DNA of 64,000 bases from JAVZYK01 sp049699715. GTDB taxonomy: Archaea > Nanobdellota > Nanobdellia > Pacearchaeales > UBA284. The translations under genes and the position numbers were made by a program. Below the pieces are notes generated by a model. It was not told the DNA's origin and ran no database searches. It saw nothing but the letters and a program-made list of their open reading frames with translations. Where the stretch lies: positions 6,242 through 70,241 of the forward strand of contig JBNAVB010000001.1 of NCBI GenBank assembly GCA_049699715.1, given 5' to 3'. Below, one piece after another: positions 1-8,671 of this stretch. Position 1 is the stretch's first letter; each line of letters begins with the position of its first letter.

Positions 1-845
1 ACCCCGAATATGAACATCAATATTCCGTTTGTGGTGTTTCCCATCGCAATCATTACTATACTAACAGGCACCCACACAAATGCCGGGCCAATAAAGGGGA
101 TTATTGAAAGCAATATTGCTAGTAATGTAAAAAATAGAGGGGAAGGCGCGCCGAATATGTAGAAGCCTACACCTGCCACTGCTCCTTGGATTATCCCTAC
201 AACAACTTGCCCGTAAATAGTAGCAGAACTAATCTCTTTTGAGCGTTTTATCAATCGTTCGTTAACTTCGGATGTGAATGGCAGGATTTCCTTAATGTAA
301 TTGGTTATTTTAGGGCCTTCCTTGAGCGAATAATAAGCAACAAAAAACACAACAAATAATTGTAGGATAATCGTTGGGGCGTCTGTCAGCACTTTTCCGA
401 CATTCTCTGTAAAGCTCGAAGTTAATGTTATAATCGCCTGCTGGATTGTCGTCGTAATTTGCCTGCTTAAGTCGGGGGTTTCAAATATTCTAGAGAGAAA
501 ACCGTTAATCAAAGTGTAAAAATCAATTTTTTGTATTTCAATATAAAGGTTGAATGCTTCTTTGATTGTTATCTGCGCAATAAAATAGAGTGCAACGGCC
601 AACACTAGAACAGTGACTATTGTAATTATTAAAGATGCTGCTGTTGGATTTTTGACAAGCTTCAAAATTTGTTTATATAGGGGGGCCAAAATAAATGCAA
701 GGACTAAACCAAATATCACTGCGACTATAAAAGGCTTTATCAGGAAAAAGGCAAGTATTAACAGCCCTATCAGTATTACCACCGCGAAGGTTTTTCTAGA
801 TGTGTAATGGTCTGCTGGATTATTAATATAGCTTTTCCGGGGCAT
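1..845 (-). CDS. AI-2E family (PerM-type) membrane permease, C-terminus cut by window edge
   Basis: Reading from ATG at 845, the frame stays open to the window edge (281 codons). The protein is very hydrophobic, with paired membrane segments near residues 20-60 and 75-95, then a large loop and a membrane-rich C-terminal half containing a Pro/Gly-rich stretch, IIPFIGPAFVWVP, which is typical of the AI-2E/PerM transporter family. Members of this family export small molecules or sodium in exchange for protons; the substrate cannot be told from sequence. It is divergent from the MEMO1 gene; a TATA-like TTTATAAAG (minus strand) about 25 bp ahead of the ATG implies a leaderless mRNA. The C-terminus lies outside the window. 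Confidence 0.85.
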   Translation of the reverse strand, partial: MPRKSYINNPADHYTSRKTFAVVILIGLLILAFFLIKPFIVAVIFGLVLAFILAPLYKQILKLVKNPTAASLIITIVTVLVLAVALYFIAQITIKEAFNLYIEIQKIDFYTLINGFLSRIFETPDLSRQITTTIQQAIITLTSSFTENVGKVLTDAPTIILQLFVVFFVAYYSLKEGPKITNYIKEILPFTSEVNERLIKRSKEISSATIYGQVVVGIIQGAVAGVGFYIFGAPSPLFFTLLAILLSIIPFIGPAFVWVPVSIVMIAMGNTTNGILMFIFG

Positions 846-928
846 AATAATATACAGCTTAGTGCTTTTATAAAGTTTTTTAAAGAATGAGAAACTTTAT
901 ATTTCAATAAAGCAAAAGGAATTAAAAA
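846..928. promoter_or_regulatory. Divergent promoter region (permease / MEMO1)
   Basis: This 83-bp AT-rich gap separates two divergent genes. A TATA-like TTTATAAAG at about 867-875 sits roughly 25 bp before the minus-strand ATG at 845, and an ACTTTATAT at about 893-901 sits roughly 30 bp before the plus-strand ATG at 929. Both spacings fit archaeal promoters with short or no leaders. Confidence 0.5.
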
Positions 929-1828
929 ATGAGAAAGGCTATAGTTTCTGGACAGTTTTATTTGAGTGATAAAAGCGGGTTGAATGGCCAAGTCGAATCG
1001 TGTTTTTTCAATAAGTTAGGGCCTGGTTCGCTTCCGAAAGCATTTAACTTGAAAGCAAGAAAACTTGGATTGATTGTTCCTCATGCAGGCTACCCTTATT
1101 CTGGAGCTTGCGCTGCCTGGGCCTACAAAGCGCTGATGGAAGTAAAGAAAGAGGACATGCCAGAAACTTTTATTATCTTCGGGCCCTGTCACAGCGGTTA
1201 TGGCAAAACTCCTTTCTCGTTATCCCTTGAAAATTTTGAAACTCCACTCGGGCTTGTCAAAAATAATATTGAGCTTGGAAATTCACTTATTGAAGCTTTG
1301 AGCTCATTAGGATTGCAGCAGGATGAAGCAGCTCATAAGCTCGAGCACAGTATTGAAGTGCAGCTGCCTTTCCTGCAGTTTTGTTACAAATTGGCAAAAA
1401 AAGAATTCAGGATTGTACCAATTGTTGTGTCATCAATCGATTATGACTCGTGCGCAAAACTTGCCATGGCGATAGCGAAAGTCCTCGATGAACAGAAAAT
1501 AAACAAAAAAGTCTGTGTGATTGCTTCGAGCGATTTTACTCATTACGGATTGAGCTATGGATTCCTTCCATTCACGAGAAATGTCAAGGAAAATTTGTAT
1601 GCTTTAGACAAAGCCGCAATATCTCTGATCCTTAAGCTTGACTCAAAGAATTTTTACAAGAAAGCTACGAGCTTGACGATCTGCGGCTATTCGCCTATCG
1701 TAATGATGCTCGAGCTTGTAAAGGAACTCGGGGCGAAGAAAGCAGAGCTTCTGAAATATTATACTAGTGGAGATGTTGTTAATGATTATAGTAGCGCGGT
1801 CGGATATGCGAGCATTGTGATAGAATAG
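929..1828 (+). CDS. MEMO1 family protein (AmmeMemoRadiSam system protein B)
   Basis: A 299-residue protein spanning the whole MEMO1 family (usual length 260-300). Diagnostic stretches are PHAGYPYSGACAAWAYKAL near residue 50, a HSIEVQLPF segment near residue 148 and SSDFTHYG near residue 200; these hold the conserved His/Asp/Cys residues of the family's active-site-like pocket, which is related to class III extradiol dioxygenases. In archaea MEMO1 often travels with an AMMECR1 protein and a radical SAM protein, but neither is in this window. The molecular function remains unsettled for the family. The start at 929 follows a TATA-like element by about 30 bp. Confidence 0.92.
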   Translation: MRKAIVSGQFYLSDKSGLNGQVESCFFNKLGPGSLPKAFNLKARKLGLIVPHAGYPYSGACAAWAYKALMEVKKEDMPETFIIFGPCHSGYGKTPFSLSLENFETPLGLVKNNIELGNSLIEALSSLGLQQDEAAHKLEHSIEVQLPFLQFCYKLAKKEFRIVPIVVSSIDYDSCAKLAMAIAKVLDEQKINKKVCVIASSDFTHYGLSYGFLPFTRNVKENLYALDKAAISLILKLDSKNFYKKATSLTICGYSPIVMMLELVKELGAKKAELLKYYTSGDVVNDYSSAVGYASIVIE

Positions 1829-1854
1829 ATTGAATACAAACGTTAATCAAACAA

Positions 1855-2432
1855 TTAGCTCTCCCTATATTCTTGGATCACTTTTCTTAAAGAGTCCCCT
1901 CTAAACACTTTAAGATTATTATTAAACTTGGGCTTTACAGAATTAATATATTTACTTGCTTTTCCAGAATAAACTATTGCAAATTCAGATAATCTTAAAT
2001 CCAATTTTTCAAGAATAACTTCTGTCCAAGTTTTTTTAGGAATATAAATGTAGTTCTCTCGAAAAAGTTTCTTTTCTTTAGATGTTCGCTCTCTTTTTGA
2101 ACAATCATAGAAAGCAAGAAAATCCCAAGTACGACCATCTATATATTTAATATCATTTGTATTTTTTTTAATACATCCAGCTTAAATGCAAAATGCACGT
2201 CATAATCCAAATTAGATAATCCCGAACGATCCAAACTGCTTAGATGAATCTTGGGTTCAGATAAATAATAAAAATAATATTTGCATATCCTATAAAAATC
2301 ATCTTGTATATCTTGTTTTGGAGTTATAATAAAATCTTTGAAGATTTTAAGGTGTTCTATAGAGATGCTATGGAACACTAAATCGGCTGGATGAGAAAGC
2401 TCGTAATCATAACATCGAGGGCAATAAGCCAT
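1855..2432 (-). pseudogene. Unknown protein, interrupted by a -1 frameshift at an A8 run
   Basis: A strong Shine-Dalgarno (GAGGAGG) lies just before ATG 2432, so I use that start rather than the in-frame ATG at 2486. The first frame runs to a TAG at about 2139; at the A8 run (2162-2169, minus-strand AAAAAAAA) the -1 frame continues without a stop for another 101 codons to TAA at 1855. Together they would give about 192 residues starting MAYCPRCYDYELSHPADLV, with a possible CxxC knuckle. I do not recognise the family. The break is either a single missing A (assembly error), a true mutation, or slippage on the A_AAA_AAA run. It follows a HicA-like frame that is broken in the same way. Confidence 0.55.
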
Positions 2433-2491
2433 AACAACCTCCTCGAGTTTTATTCCCTTTTCTATTTTATGATGTAAACAATACATGATAA

Positions 2492-2775
2492 TTATTTACC
2501 TTCTTCAATTTTTGTTAGAATTCCCTCTATTTCTTTGAATATTTTTTTGACCTCGACTGGAGATAAATTCCTGTTGGGAATTGGAAGCGTAGGACGATGA
2601 GTCACGCCATTTTTTCATAACTGAAACCATAAATCTTGTGATCTCCTTTTTGTCGTATAAATTTGAAGCCCAGACTCTCCACATAAGCCATAATTTCTTT
2701 ACCTTTAAAAGATTTAAACCACCCTTCTTCCCTGTTTTTATATTTTTGATATGCCTCTTCGACTTCCTGCGTCAT
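2492..2775 (-). pseudogene. HicA-like mRNA interferase, interrupted by a -1 frameshift at an A6 run
   Basis: From ATG 2775 the frame gives 57 residues, including GKEIMAYVESLGF and RQKGDHKIYGF, then stops at TGA 2602. One base back, at the A6 run just before the stop, the frame continues as GVTHRPTLPIPNRNLSPVEV and ends at TAA 2492. Joined, this is the HicA double-stranded-RNA-binding-like fold: the conserved His in KGDH and the closing PIPN-x-x-LSP segment are both present. HicA toxins cut mRNA and are normally paired with HicB, but I find no HicB next to it. The shift may be real decay or a homopolymer miscall. There are about 30 extra N-terminal residues ahead of the core domain. Confidence 0.6.
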
Positions 2776-2882
2776 TTTTTTATATATTTTTTGTATAGTA
2801 TTTATAGTGTATCTATAGTTTAAATTTTTTATAGTTTAAATTTTTATCTTTTTTAATATTTATTAAAAAGTTTTGCTCTTGA

Positions 2883-3478
2883 TTATTTATATCTTCTCTC
2901 GGTCCAATAAAAATGTCCTTTTTCTATTGCTTTTTCTCTGAAAGCAGATGGATAGTTAGTAAAAAGTTGGGAGATATGTTCTCTGGGGAGGTTTCTAAGT
3001 GAGACTTTGTCTAGAGCAGTATATATCTCTTTGATTCCTTTTTTAATTTCATTAAAGACTATCGGGATTAAATGAACCTTGTTATAATCCAACTTAAGTT
3101 GCTTGATGGGGATTTTGTAGTAATATGACCCAGCCCCATTCTTAGGAGTATTTATAATGTATTTATCCCTAAATTTTTGTAACTCTAAATTTCCTAAATG
3201 GCATTCCTTGCCATTGTAATCTATAATCAGCTCCTTGAAAGTGCCGTAAAAATAAAAATCGCTCATATTATTGATTTTTAAATTACCTTTATATTTGTAT
3301 ATAAGATAATCCCTGCATATACCCCGAAGATCGTGCATTTTTGATTTTAAGGGAATTAGGGTTCCATTTATTCGGATTATAGAACACAACCCTTTAGTTT
3401 TTTCATCTTCAAAGCCCCAAGGTCAAAGACAACCCTGCTCTTTCCATAATTTTCTATATTTATGATTAGATTAGCCAT
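2883..3478 (-). pseudogene. Unknown protein, N-terminus in another frame (-1 break)
   Basis: The long frame (about 168 residues, ending at 2883) has no ATG near its 5' end, only a TTG at 3389. An ATG at 3478, preceded by a purine-rich AGGAAG, opens a frame reading MANLIINIENYGKSRVVFDL that runs into a TAA just after the long frame begins. Shifting by -1 at either a GGGG or an A6 run about 20-35 bases before 3389 joins both into roughly 198 residues. The product is rich in Lys, Tyr and Asn, without membrane segments. I do not recognise the family. It is the third broken frame in a row on this strand. Confidence 0.45.
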
Positions 3479-3550
3479 TTTCTCGCTTCCTTCTTAGCGA
3501 TTTATCATTTAAAAATTTTAACCATTCTTATAAATTATGTCACTTATCTG

Positions 3551-3577
3551 TGGTAACAAACAGAAAGGTTTATAAAT
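3551..3577 (+). promoter_or_regulatory. BRE/TATA promoter with upstream GTAACAAAC element
   Basis: The order is GTAACAAAC, then AGAAAGG (BRE-like), then TTTATAAAT (TATA). The same order appears at 11523-11546 and, on the minus strand, at about 30226-30250 and 32213-32240. It faces the gene starting at 3660, about 80 bp away, so a leader of roughly 55 nt is expected unless a second TATA nearer the gene is used. Confidence 0.55.
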
Positions 3578-3659
3578 CTCATTTTCTTTTGAAACCTATC
3601 AAAACTTATAAAAATAAAGATAAAAATTAAATAATTAAAAAGGTTTAAAAAATAAAAAA

Positions 3660-3965
3660 ATGGATAACGACAAATTAGCAGGGATTATATTAGGGGCATT
3701 GGGTGCTAGCGCTGTTGCAGGGATAAGCGCAATTGTATGGCATTTCGGGATTAATCCCTTGATCAAAAACGAGAGAGACCTTAAAAAAATCATGAATCCG
3801 GATTCTACAATTGAATATTCTGGAACAATATGGGGCTCTTGGAAAAAATACGGAGAACCTTATGGGATAGCTTGGGATATTTGGCTACACGGGATAACAG
3901 AATACAATAATATAAAAAATCCAGATAATCCTGGAAAATATAAAGTGTCTATACTTGAAAAATAA
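3660..3965 (+). CDS. Small membrane-anchored protein, unknown
   Basis: A 101-residue protein with one hydrophobic segment (residues about 6-33, rich in Ala/Gly/Ile) followed by a soluble, Trp- and Tyr-rich tail (IWGSWKKYGEPYGIAWDIW). This suggests a small signal-anchored protein with an exposed C-terminal domain. I do not recognise the family. It starts an apparent pair with the gene at 3975, 9 bp downstream, under the promoter at 3551-3577. Confidence 0.5.
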   Translation: MDNDKLAGIILGALGASAVAGISAIVWHFGINPLIKNERDLKKIMNPDSTIEYSGTIWGSWKKYGEPYGIAWDIWLHGITEYNNIKNPDNPGKYKVSILEK

Positions 3966-3974
3966 ACAAGTAAG

Positions 3975-4160
3975 ATGATAGATGAAGAATTGAAAAAAAT
4001 TTATAATGCATTAATAAGAGGATGTATCGAAGAGAATGCTCTTTTTATGGAGAATTATGAGTGTGGCTTGGCAAAGAAAGTCACTGACATTTATTTGGTG
4101 GATTGCCCCAAAAGAAAAGGATTTAAATGCCTTGCTTACAGAAAACAAGACAAAGTTTAA
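3975..4160 (+). CDS. Small cysteine-containing protein, unknown
   Basis: A 61-residue soluble protein with four cysteines (RGCIEEN, YECGLAKK, DCPKRKGFKC), which could bind a metal but do not match a zinc ribbon I can name. It follows the membrane-anchored protein by 9 bp and ends about 25 bp before infB, so it is probably cotranscribed with the former. The TATA element for infB overlaps its 3' end. Confidence 0.45.
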   Translation: MIDEELKKIYNALIRGCIEENALFMENYECGLAKKVTDIYLVDCPKRKGFKCLAYRKQDKV

Positions 4161-4184
4161 AAGTTTCTTTTTCTTTTTGACTTG

Positions 4185-6005
4185 ATGGCAACTAAAGTTG
4201 AGATTAAAGTAAAAGTCAGAGAGAAGAAACCAATACAAAAACCCGCGCCAGCTCTCGCTCTCTCGAACATAAGGCAGCCAATTGTGACAGTTGCCGGGCA
4301 TGTCGACCATGGCAAAACCACATTGTTGGATAGCATTCGAGGGACCTGTGTCGCGGCAAAGGAAGCCGGCAAGATAACACAAAAAATTTCTTTTACTCTT
4401 GTGCCTTCATCAATTGTCAGAGAGAGATGCTCTAAATTATTGGATAAATTTAATATTAAGCTTGAGATTCCTGGATTTTTGTTTATTGATACTCCCGGGC
4501 ATGCGGCTTTCACTAACTTGAGAAAAAGAGGAGGCGCTTTAGCCGATTTAGCAATACTAGTTATAGATATTAACGAGGGGATTATGGAACAAACTCGCGA
4601 GAGCATTGAGGTTCTTAGAGCTAATAAAGTGCCTTTTATTGTTGCGCTGAACAAAATAGACAACATTACGGGATGGACAAAACGAAGCGAGAGTTTAGTT
4701 GAAAATATAGAAAAACAGACAAAATTCACTCGTGAGGAATTTGACAAGAAACTTTACACGATAATCAATGGCTTCACAAGTTTAGGATTTGATTCTGATT
4801 TGTTTTATAGGATAAGCGATTTTACTAAACAGCTCGCGTTAGTGCCTTGCTCTGCCAAAACTTGTGAAGGGCTGCCTGAACTGATTGTAATGTTGGCTGG
4901 CCTTGCTCAGAAATTCCTGAAAGGAAGATTATTGATAGGGACAGAAGGCAAGGGCACTATACTTGAAATAAAAAAAGAAAAAGGATTTGTGACAATTGAG
5001 GCTGTGCTTTATGACAGCATTTTGACAAAGCGTGATACTTTGGTTATCGCGACTCTTGGAAAAGCTGTTGAAACCAAAGTACGAGCATTGTTCCGCGCTC
5101 TTCCATTAGGGAAAGGTTATGAACCTGCTGATGAAGTGCGAGCGGCAACTGGGATCAGATTATACTTGCCAATTACCGAAGAACTTGTTCCGGGCATGCC
5201 ATTTATTGTTGTAAAGGATTCAAAAACAGAAAAAATCGCCAAGTTAAAAGAGTTGCTGCAGAAAGAGGTTGAGCAGGTTTTGAACCTTGATAAAGAAGGG
5301 ATTATAGTCAAGGCAGATTCATTAGGCTCTTTAGAAGCTTTGCTGTTCTTGTTGAGAAAAGAGGGAGTGAGAGTAAAAAAAGCAGAGATTGGCAATATCA
5401 AAAGGCAGGATATTACACTTGCTGCGGCTAATCAAGAAACCCGGCCTCTAGAGACAGTCGTTGTGGGTTTCAATGTTGCACGAGAGGAAGGAGTGATGCC
5501 TGATGAAAAAGTCAAGATAATAGAAAGCGATGTCATCTACCATATAATCGAACAGTTAATAAAATGGCGACAGGAAAAAGCTCTGGAAATTGAACGGGAG
5601 AAGCTCGGAGGATTGATATGGCCTTGTAAAATCAAAATCTTAAGAAATTGTTGTTTCAGACAAAGTAAGCCAGCAATTTTTGGTGTAAGAATCGAAACAG
5701 GAATGCTAAAACCGGGAACATTACTGATTAATGAAAATGGCGAGGAAATTGACAAGGTAAAGGGAATGCAAAGTGAAAGCAAGAGTGTTGAAAAAGCCAT
5801 GACTGGCACAGAGCTTGCTATTTCTTTGCCCAATGTAACTTTCGGCAGACAAATTAAAGAAGACGAGACACTTTATGTAGACTTGGGTGAGGAAGAGTTC
5901 CGCAAATGGAAAGAAAACAAGAGATATTTGAACGGGAGCGAGATTAAAGTGCTTCAAGAAGTTGCCGAGATAAAAAGAAAAACCAAGGCGACCTGGGGGA
6001 TTTAG
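4185..6005 (+). CDS. infB: Translation initiation factor aIF5B (IF-2 type GTPase)
   Basis: A 607-residue GTPase that promotes ribosomal subunit joining with initiator tRNA. The G domain carries G1 GHVDHGKTT near residue 40, G3 DTPGHAAF near residue 104 and G4 NKID near residue 158; beta-barrel domain II and the C-terminal domain III/IV sequences follow (for example IVKADSLGSLEALLFLL and GVRIETGMLKPGT). Length matches archaeal aIF5B, which is shorter than bacterial IF-2. I take the ATG at 4185, not the in-frame TTG one codon earlier. TTTAAAAG about 25 bp upstream suggests a leaderless transcript. Confidence 0.97.
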   Translation: MATKVEIKVKVREKKPIQKPAPALALSNIRQPIVTVAGHVDHGKTTLLDSIRGTCVAAKEAGKITQKISFTLVPSSIVRERCSKLLDKFNIKLEIPGFLFIDTPGHAAFTNLRKRGGALADLAILVIDINEGIMEQTRESIEVLRANKVPFIVALNKIDNITGWTKRSESLVENIEKQTKFTREEFDKKLYTIINGFTSLGFDSDLFYRISDFTKQLALVPCSAKTCEGLPELIVMLAGLAQKFLKGRLLIGTEGKGTILEIKKEKGFVTIEAVLYDSILTKRDTLVIATLGKAVETKVRALFRALPLGKGYEPADEVRAATGIRLYLPITEELVPGMPFIVVKDSKTEKIAKLKELLQKEVEQVLNLDKEGIIVKADSLGSLEALLFLLRKEGVRVKKAEIGNIKRQDITLAAANQETRPLETVVVGFNVAREEGVMPDEKVKIIESDVIYHIIEQLIKWRQEKALEIEREKLGGLIWPCKIKILRNCCFRQSKPAIFGVRIETGMLKPGTLLINENGEEIDKVKGMQSESKSVEKAMTGTELAISLPNVTFGRQIKEDETLYVDLGEEEFRKWKENKRYLNGSEIKVLQEVAEIKRKTKATWGI

Positions 6006-6056
6006 CAACTATTGATTTTTAGATAGTTTTTTAAATAATCAAATCGAGAGATTATA

Positions 6057-6566
6057 ATGCAATTCAAATTAGACATTGGAGATCCTAAGAGCAATAGAAC
6101 GGTGCACATAGAGACAAATAGCGATGCGTTTATCGGTAAAAAAATAGGAGACACTTTACTAGGAAATGTGATTAAAGAGATCCCTGACTTTAAAGATTAT
6201 GAGTTTGTTATAACCGGAGCGAGTGACAAGGCAGGATTTCCAGCTTTAAGCATTGTTGAAGGAGTTGGAAGAAAGAGAGTTCTTTTGACTAGAGGAAAAG
6301 GAATGAGAACCAAAAAGCCCAAAGGCCTAAGGCTAAGAAAGCTTATTAGGGGGAATACCATTGCAGAAGATATTATTCAAATCAATCTGAAAGTTTCAAA
6401 GCAAGGCACTAGGAGCTTTGATGAAATCTTTGGCAAGAAAGAGGAAAAAGCCGAGGAAAAGAAAGAAAGTAAAGAAGAAATTAAAAAAGAAGGAGCAGAA
6501 GGTGGGGCAAAAGAAGAGACGAAAGAAAACGAGAAGGAAGAAAATGCAGAAGAGAAGAAAGAGTGA
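6057..6566 (+). CDS. rps6e: 30S ribosomal protein S6e (eS6) with charged C-terminal tail
   Basis: A small-subunit ribosomal protein of the archaeal/eukaryotic S6e family. The conserved core occupies about residues 1-125 (MQFKLDIGDPKSNRTVHIE, GASDKAGFPA, GKGMRTKKPKGLRLRKLIRG). The last 45 or so residues are almost entirely Glu, Lys and Gly/Ala, unlike the compact core. It lies 50 bp after infB, a gene order seen in other archaea where S6e sits next to initiation factors. Confidence 0.96.
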   Translation: MQFKLDIGDPKSNRTVHIETNSDAFIGKKIGDTLLGNVIKEIPDFKDYEFVITGASDKAGFPALSIVEGVGRKRVLLTRGKGMRTKKPKGLRLRKLIRGNTIAEDIIQINLKVSKQGTRSFDEIFGKKEEKAEEKKESKEEIKKEGAEGGAKEETKENEKEENAEEKKE

Positions 6567-6659
6567 TTATTGACTTTTTCTAAATAAATCTTTATATAAG
6601 GAACTATTCTCAAATTGCTTGTGGCATAAGGAAATCTTAAATATTCAGATTCGTGAGAA

Positions 6660-7682
6660 ATGGGAAAATTCAATTCTCTTAACTTGAATCTTGAGAAAAT
6701 CTTGGCTAAAGAAACAATTGTTCTGATGGATGCATCGTTTCTAACAAAGCGGAGGAACTTTTTCCGTGGGCTCTATGACAAAACCTCTTACAAAGAATTG
6801 GACGAGTACTCGCTTCGGAAAAATATAGAAATAATAAAGAAAGATTTGGAAGTTTTGAACAAACCCAAAATTATGGTTTTAGAGGAAACTTTAGAAGAAT
6901 TGGTGGCGTTCCAAAAAATAATAAGCAGAAAAGCGTGTTATTTTAATTCAATGAGGAGATTTAACGGCGAGCTGGATAAAGAAAGTATTGACAATAAAAA
7001 GAGACTCTTTGAAGAGATATGTTTGCTTTCTTTAGAGAGAACAAAGATAGCAAAACAAAAAATTTACAGACCCAAAAAAACCGAATGTTACGAGGCGTTT
7101 CTGGAGATTGTTAGAATAATAACAACTTCGGAGAAACTAAAGGGGCCGAAGAACTTCCCTGAGTGGTATAAAGCAAAGTCTTACCGGAAAGGGCCACTGA
7201 ATCTACACACTGATGAAAAAATTATCGCGGCATTGCTAGAATCCATGTATGGTAAGCCTATTGCGGCTATAGGGAAAGATTACCATTTGAAAACTATCTT
7301 CAAGGAAGTTTGCGAGCTTTTGTTGTGCAAGGAACTTATGCCATATAACCACAGATTCTCACGATTAGCAAAAAAGAAGCCCGCTTCGCTCTATTATTAC
7401 AACAGGCATTTTGACAAGGGAGAAATTTATTTTTTCAGAGAAAACCTCAACCCCGGATGGTATCTTTTTAGGACCTGGCATTTTAGTGGCAGAGAAAATT
7501 TCAAACTGATTTGCCCCTACGAAGAAGCTAGAAAAAAATATTTTATAGATATTGAACAACAGGAAGACATAGCTAATGAAGCGGGTGAAAATGATAAAAA
7601 ACTGAGGGAATTAAAAGCAAGGCATACAATCATAGACAATCTGATTAAAATTGACAAAGCAGACAAACAGTGCACTTTTTAA
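6660..7682 (+). CDS. PIN-like domain protein, unknown function
   Basis: A 340-residue protein. Near the N-terminus IVLMDASFLTKRR resembles the first strand and Asp of a PIN nuclease, and TDEKIIAALLESMYGKPIAAIGKDYHL near residues 182-208 resembles the middle and C-terminal acidic strands of that fold. The rest is Lys/Glu/Tyr-rich with no membrane segment. I infer a PIN-like RNA-processing or decay protein but see no exact family match. The start at 6660 is the first ATG after a TTTATATAAG about 60 bp upstream. The position between translation genes is compatible with an RNA-related job. Confidence 0.6.
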   Translation: MGKFNSLNLNLEKILAKETIVLMDASFLTKRRNFFRGLYDKTSYKELDEYSLRKNIEIIKKDLEVLNKPKIMVLEETLEELVAFQKIISRKACYFNSMRRFNGELDKESIDNKKRLFEEICLLSLERTKIAKQKIYRPKKTECYEAFLEIVRIITTSEKLKGPKNFPEWYKAKSYRKGPLNLHTDEKIIAALLESMYGKPIAAIGKDYHLKTIFKEVCELLLCKELMPYNHRFSRLAKKKPASLYYYNRHFDKGEIYFFRENLNPGWYLFRTWHFSGRENFKLICPYEEARKKYFIDIEQQEDIANEAGENDKKLRELKARHTIIDNLIKIDKADKQCTF

Positions 7683-7703
7683 GAATATTGTTGTCACTTT
7701 AAA

Positions 7704-7718
7704 GGAAAGATTTAAATA
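7704..7718 (+). promoter_or_regulatory. BRE/TATA promoter, leaderless mRNA expected
   Basis: GGAAAGATTTAAATA combines a BRE-like GGAAAGA and a TATA box TTTAAATA. The ATG of the next gene (7740) lies 22 bp after the box, the distance expected for transcription starting at or next to the A of the ATG. Confidence 0.6.
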
Positions 7719-7739
7719 TATCTGAAGACCCTGTTTTTT

Positions 7740-8009
7740 ATGGCAAAAACAATACATAAGACTATCGAGATGATACTCGAAGATGGGGAAAGATATATAG
7801 CTGAGAGTAAAGACGACAAGTATTTTGTTTATCCAGAAGAGTTTCTTATTATACTGCAAGAGGCTTTAAATGAGGGCCTTGGCCCGGGAAGAGAGTTCCT
7901 CAAGTTAAACAGGATGCAAGAAAAGGGTAATTATGTCCATGATATTATGTACAGAGGGATTAATTTTATCACAGCTACGCCAAAAATGATTAAAGTTGAT
8001 TATGAATAG
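7740..8009 (+). CDS. Small soluble protein, unknown; paralogue of the gene at 8404
   Basis: An 89-residue protein without membrane segments. Its C-terminal half (KGNYVHDIMYRGINFITATP) lines up with the C-terminal half of the product of 8404-8631 (NGNYFHVLDYKGTTYITTTD), so the two look like diverged copies of one small fold. I do not recognise the family. It is the first gene of a three-gene cassette (spacings 18 and 1 bp) with its own promoter at 7704-7718. Confidence 0.55.
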   Translation: MAKTIHKTIEMILEDGERYIAESKDDKYFVYPEEFLIILQEALNEGLGPGREFLKLNRMQEKGNYVHDIMYRGINFITATPKMIKVDYE

Positions 8010-8027
8010 TTAAATAGAGAAATAAAA

Positions 8028-8402
8028 ATGTCGCTAGCAAATTTAGTTTCGATATTGAGTTTATTTTCGCAAGCAAGTCAACCAATTGTGTATGAATTAA
8101 TACTGCCCAAAGGCAAGTTGTGGGATATCAGCAGGGAATATGGAGTTAAGGAGCAGGTTGTCTCGTTAAACGCGGATTCTACACAAGACATTATTTATAG
8201 AAGGATAAATGAGGAAGGCGAAGCTACAATAGTTGATTTTGGAAAAGACGGAAAAGTGGATTATGTTTTGGTTGTAGATGGAAAAAATAATGAAATTAGG
8301 AATTACAATTCGAAAAATAAAAAAGATGAGCCAGGAATCATTGCAGCTGAAAACCTTTTGAAGGACGTAATGAATTTTCTGAAAGGATCTCAAAAGAAAT
8401 AA
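8028..8402 (+). CDS. Unknown protein, possibly exported
   Basis: A 124-residue protein whose first 17 residues (MSLANLVSILSLFSQAS) are mildly hydrophobic with a possible signal cleavage region, followed by a soluble part with a Gly/Asp turn (DFGKDGKVDYVLVVDGKNNE) that resembles a calcium-type loop but is not a clear EF-hand. I do not recognise the family. It sits between two paralogous small genes in the same operon, 18 bp after the first and 1 bp before the second. Confidence 0.45.
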   Translation: MSLANLVSILSLFSQASQPIVYELILPKGKLWDISREYGVKEQVVSLNADSTQDIIYRRINEEGEATIVDFGKDGKVDYVLVVDGKNNEIRNYNSKNKKDEPGIIAAENLLKDVMNFLKGSQKK

Positions 8403-8403
8403 A

Positions 8404-8631
8404 ATGACGGAAGAAAGAACAAAGGAAAATTCGGGATTGGTTGCAATAACAAACATGGCGATTCCAATAGAATTTGACACTTTCTGCGATGCTTTGAGAT
8501 TGGGGGGTAAGCTTGTTTTGAAAAATGGGTTTCAGAAACATGAGAACGGGAATTATTTCCATGTTTTAGATTATAAAGGAACGACTTATATCACAACAAC
8601 CGATTATCCTGTTATGGATTTCTTGATTTAA
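8404..8631 (+). CDS. Small soluble protein, unknown; paralogue of the gene at 7740
   Basis: A 75-residue protein starting one base after the stop of the preceding gene, so translational coupling is likely. Its C-terminal half aligns by eye with that of the 7740 product: GNY-x-H, then a Tyr-x-Gly turn, then an I-T-x-T strand. No known family is recognised. The shared operon and the pair of related proteins suggest a small complex or a duplicated effector, which is inference only. Confidence 0.5.
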   Translation: MTEERTKENSGLVAITNMAIPIEFDTFCDALRLGGKLVLKNGFQKHENGNYFHVLDYKGTTYITTTDYPVMDFLI

Positions 8632-8671
8632 CTTCAATAAGATTTAAAAGTTCTCTTTCTTTTGTTCTGGG

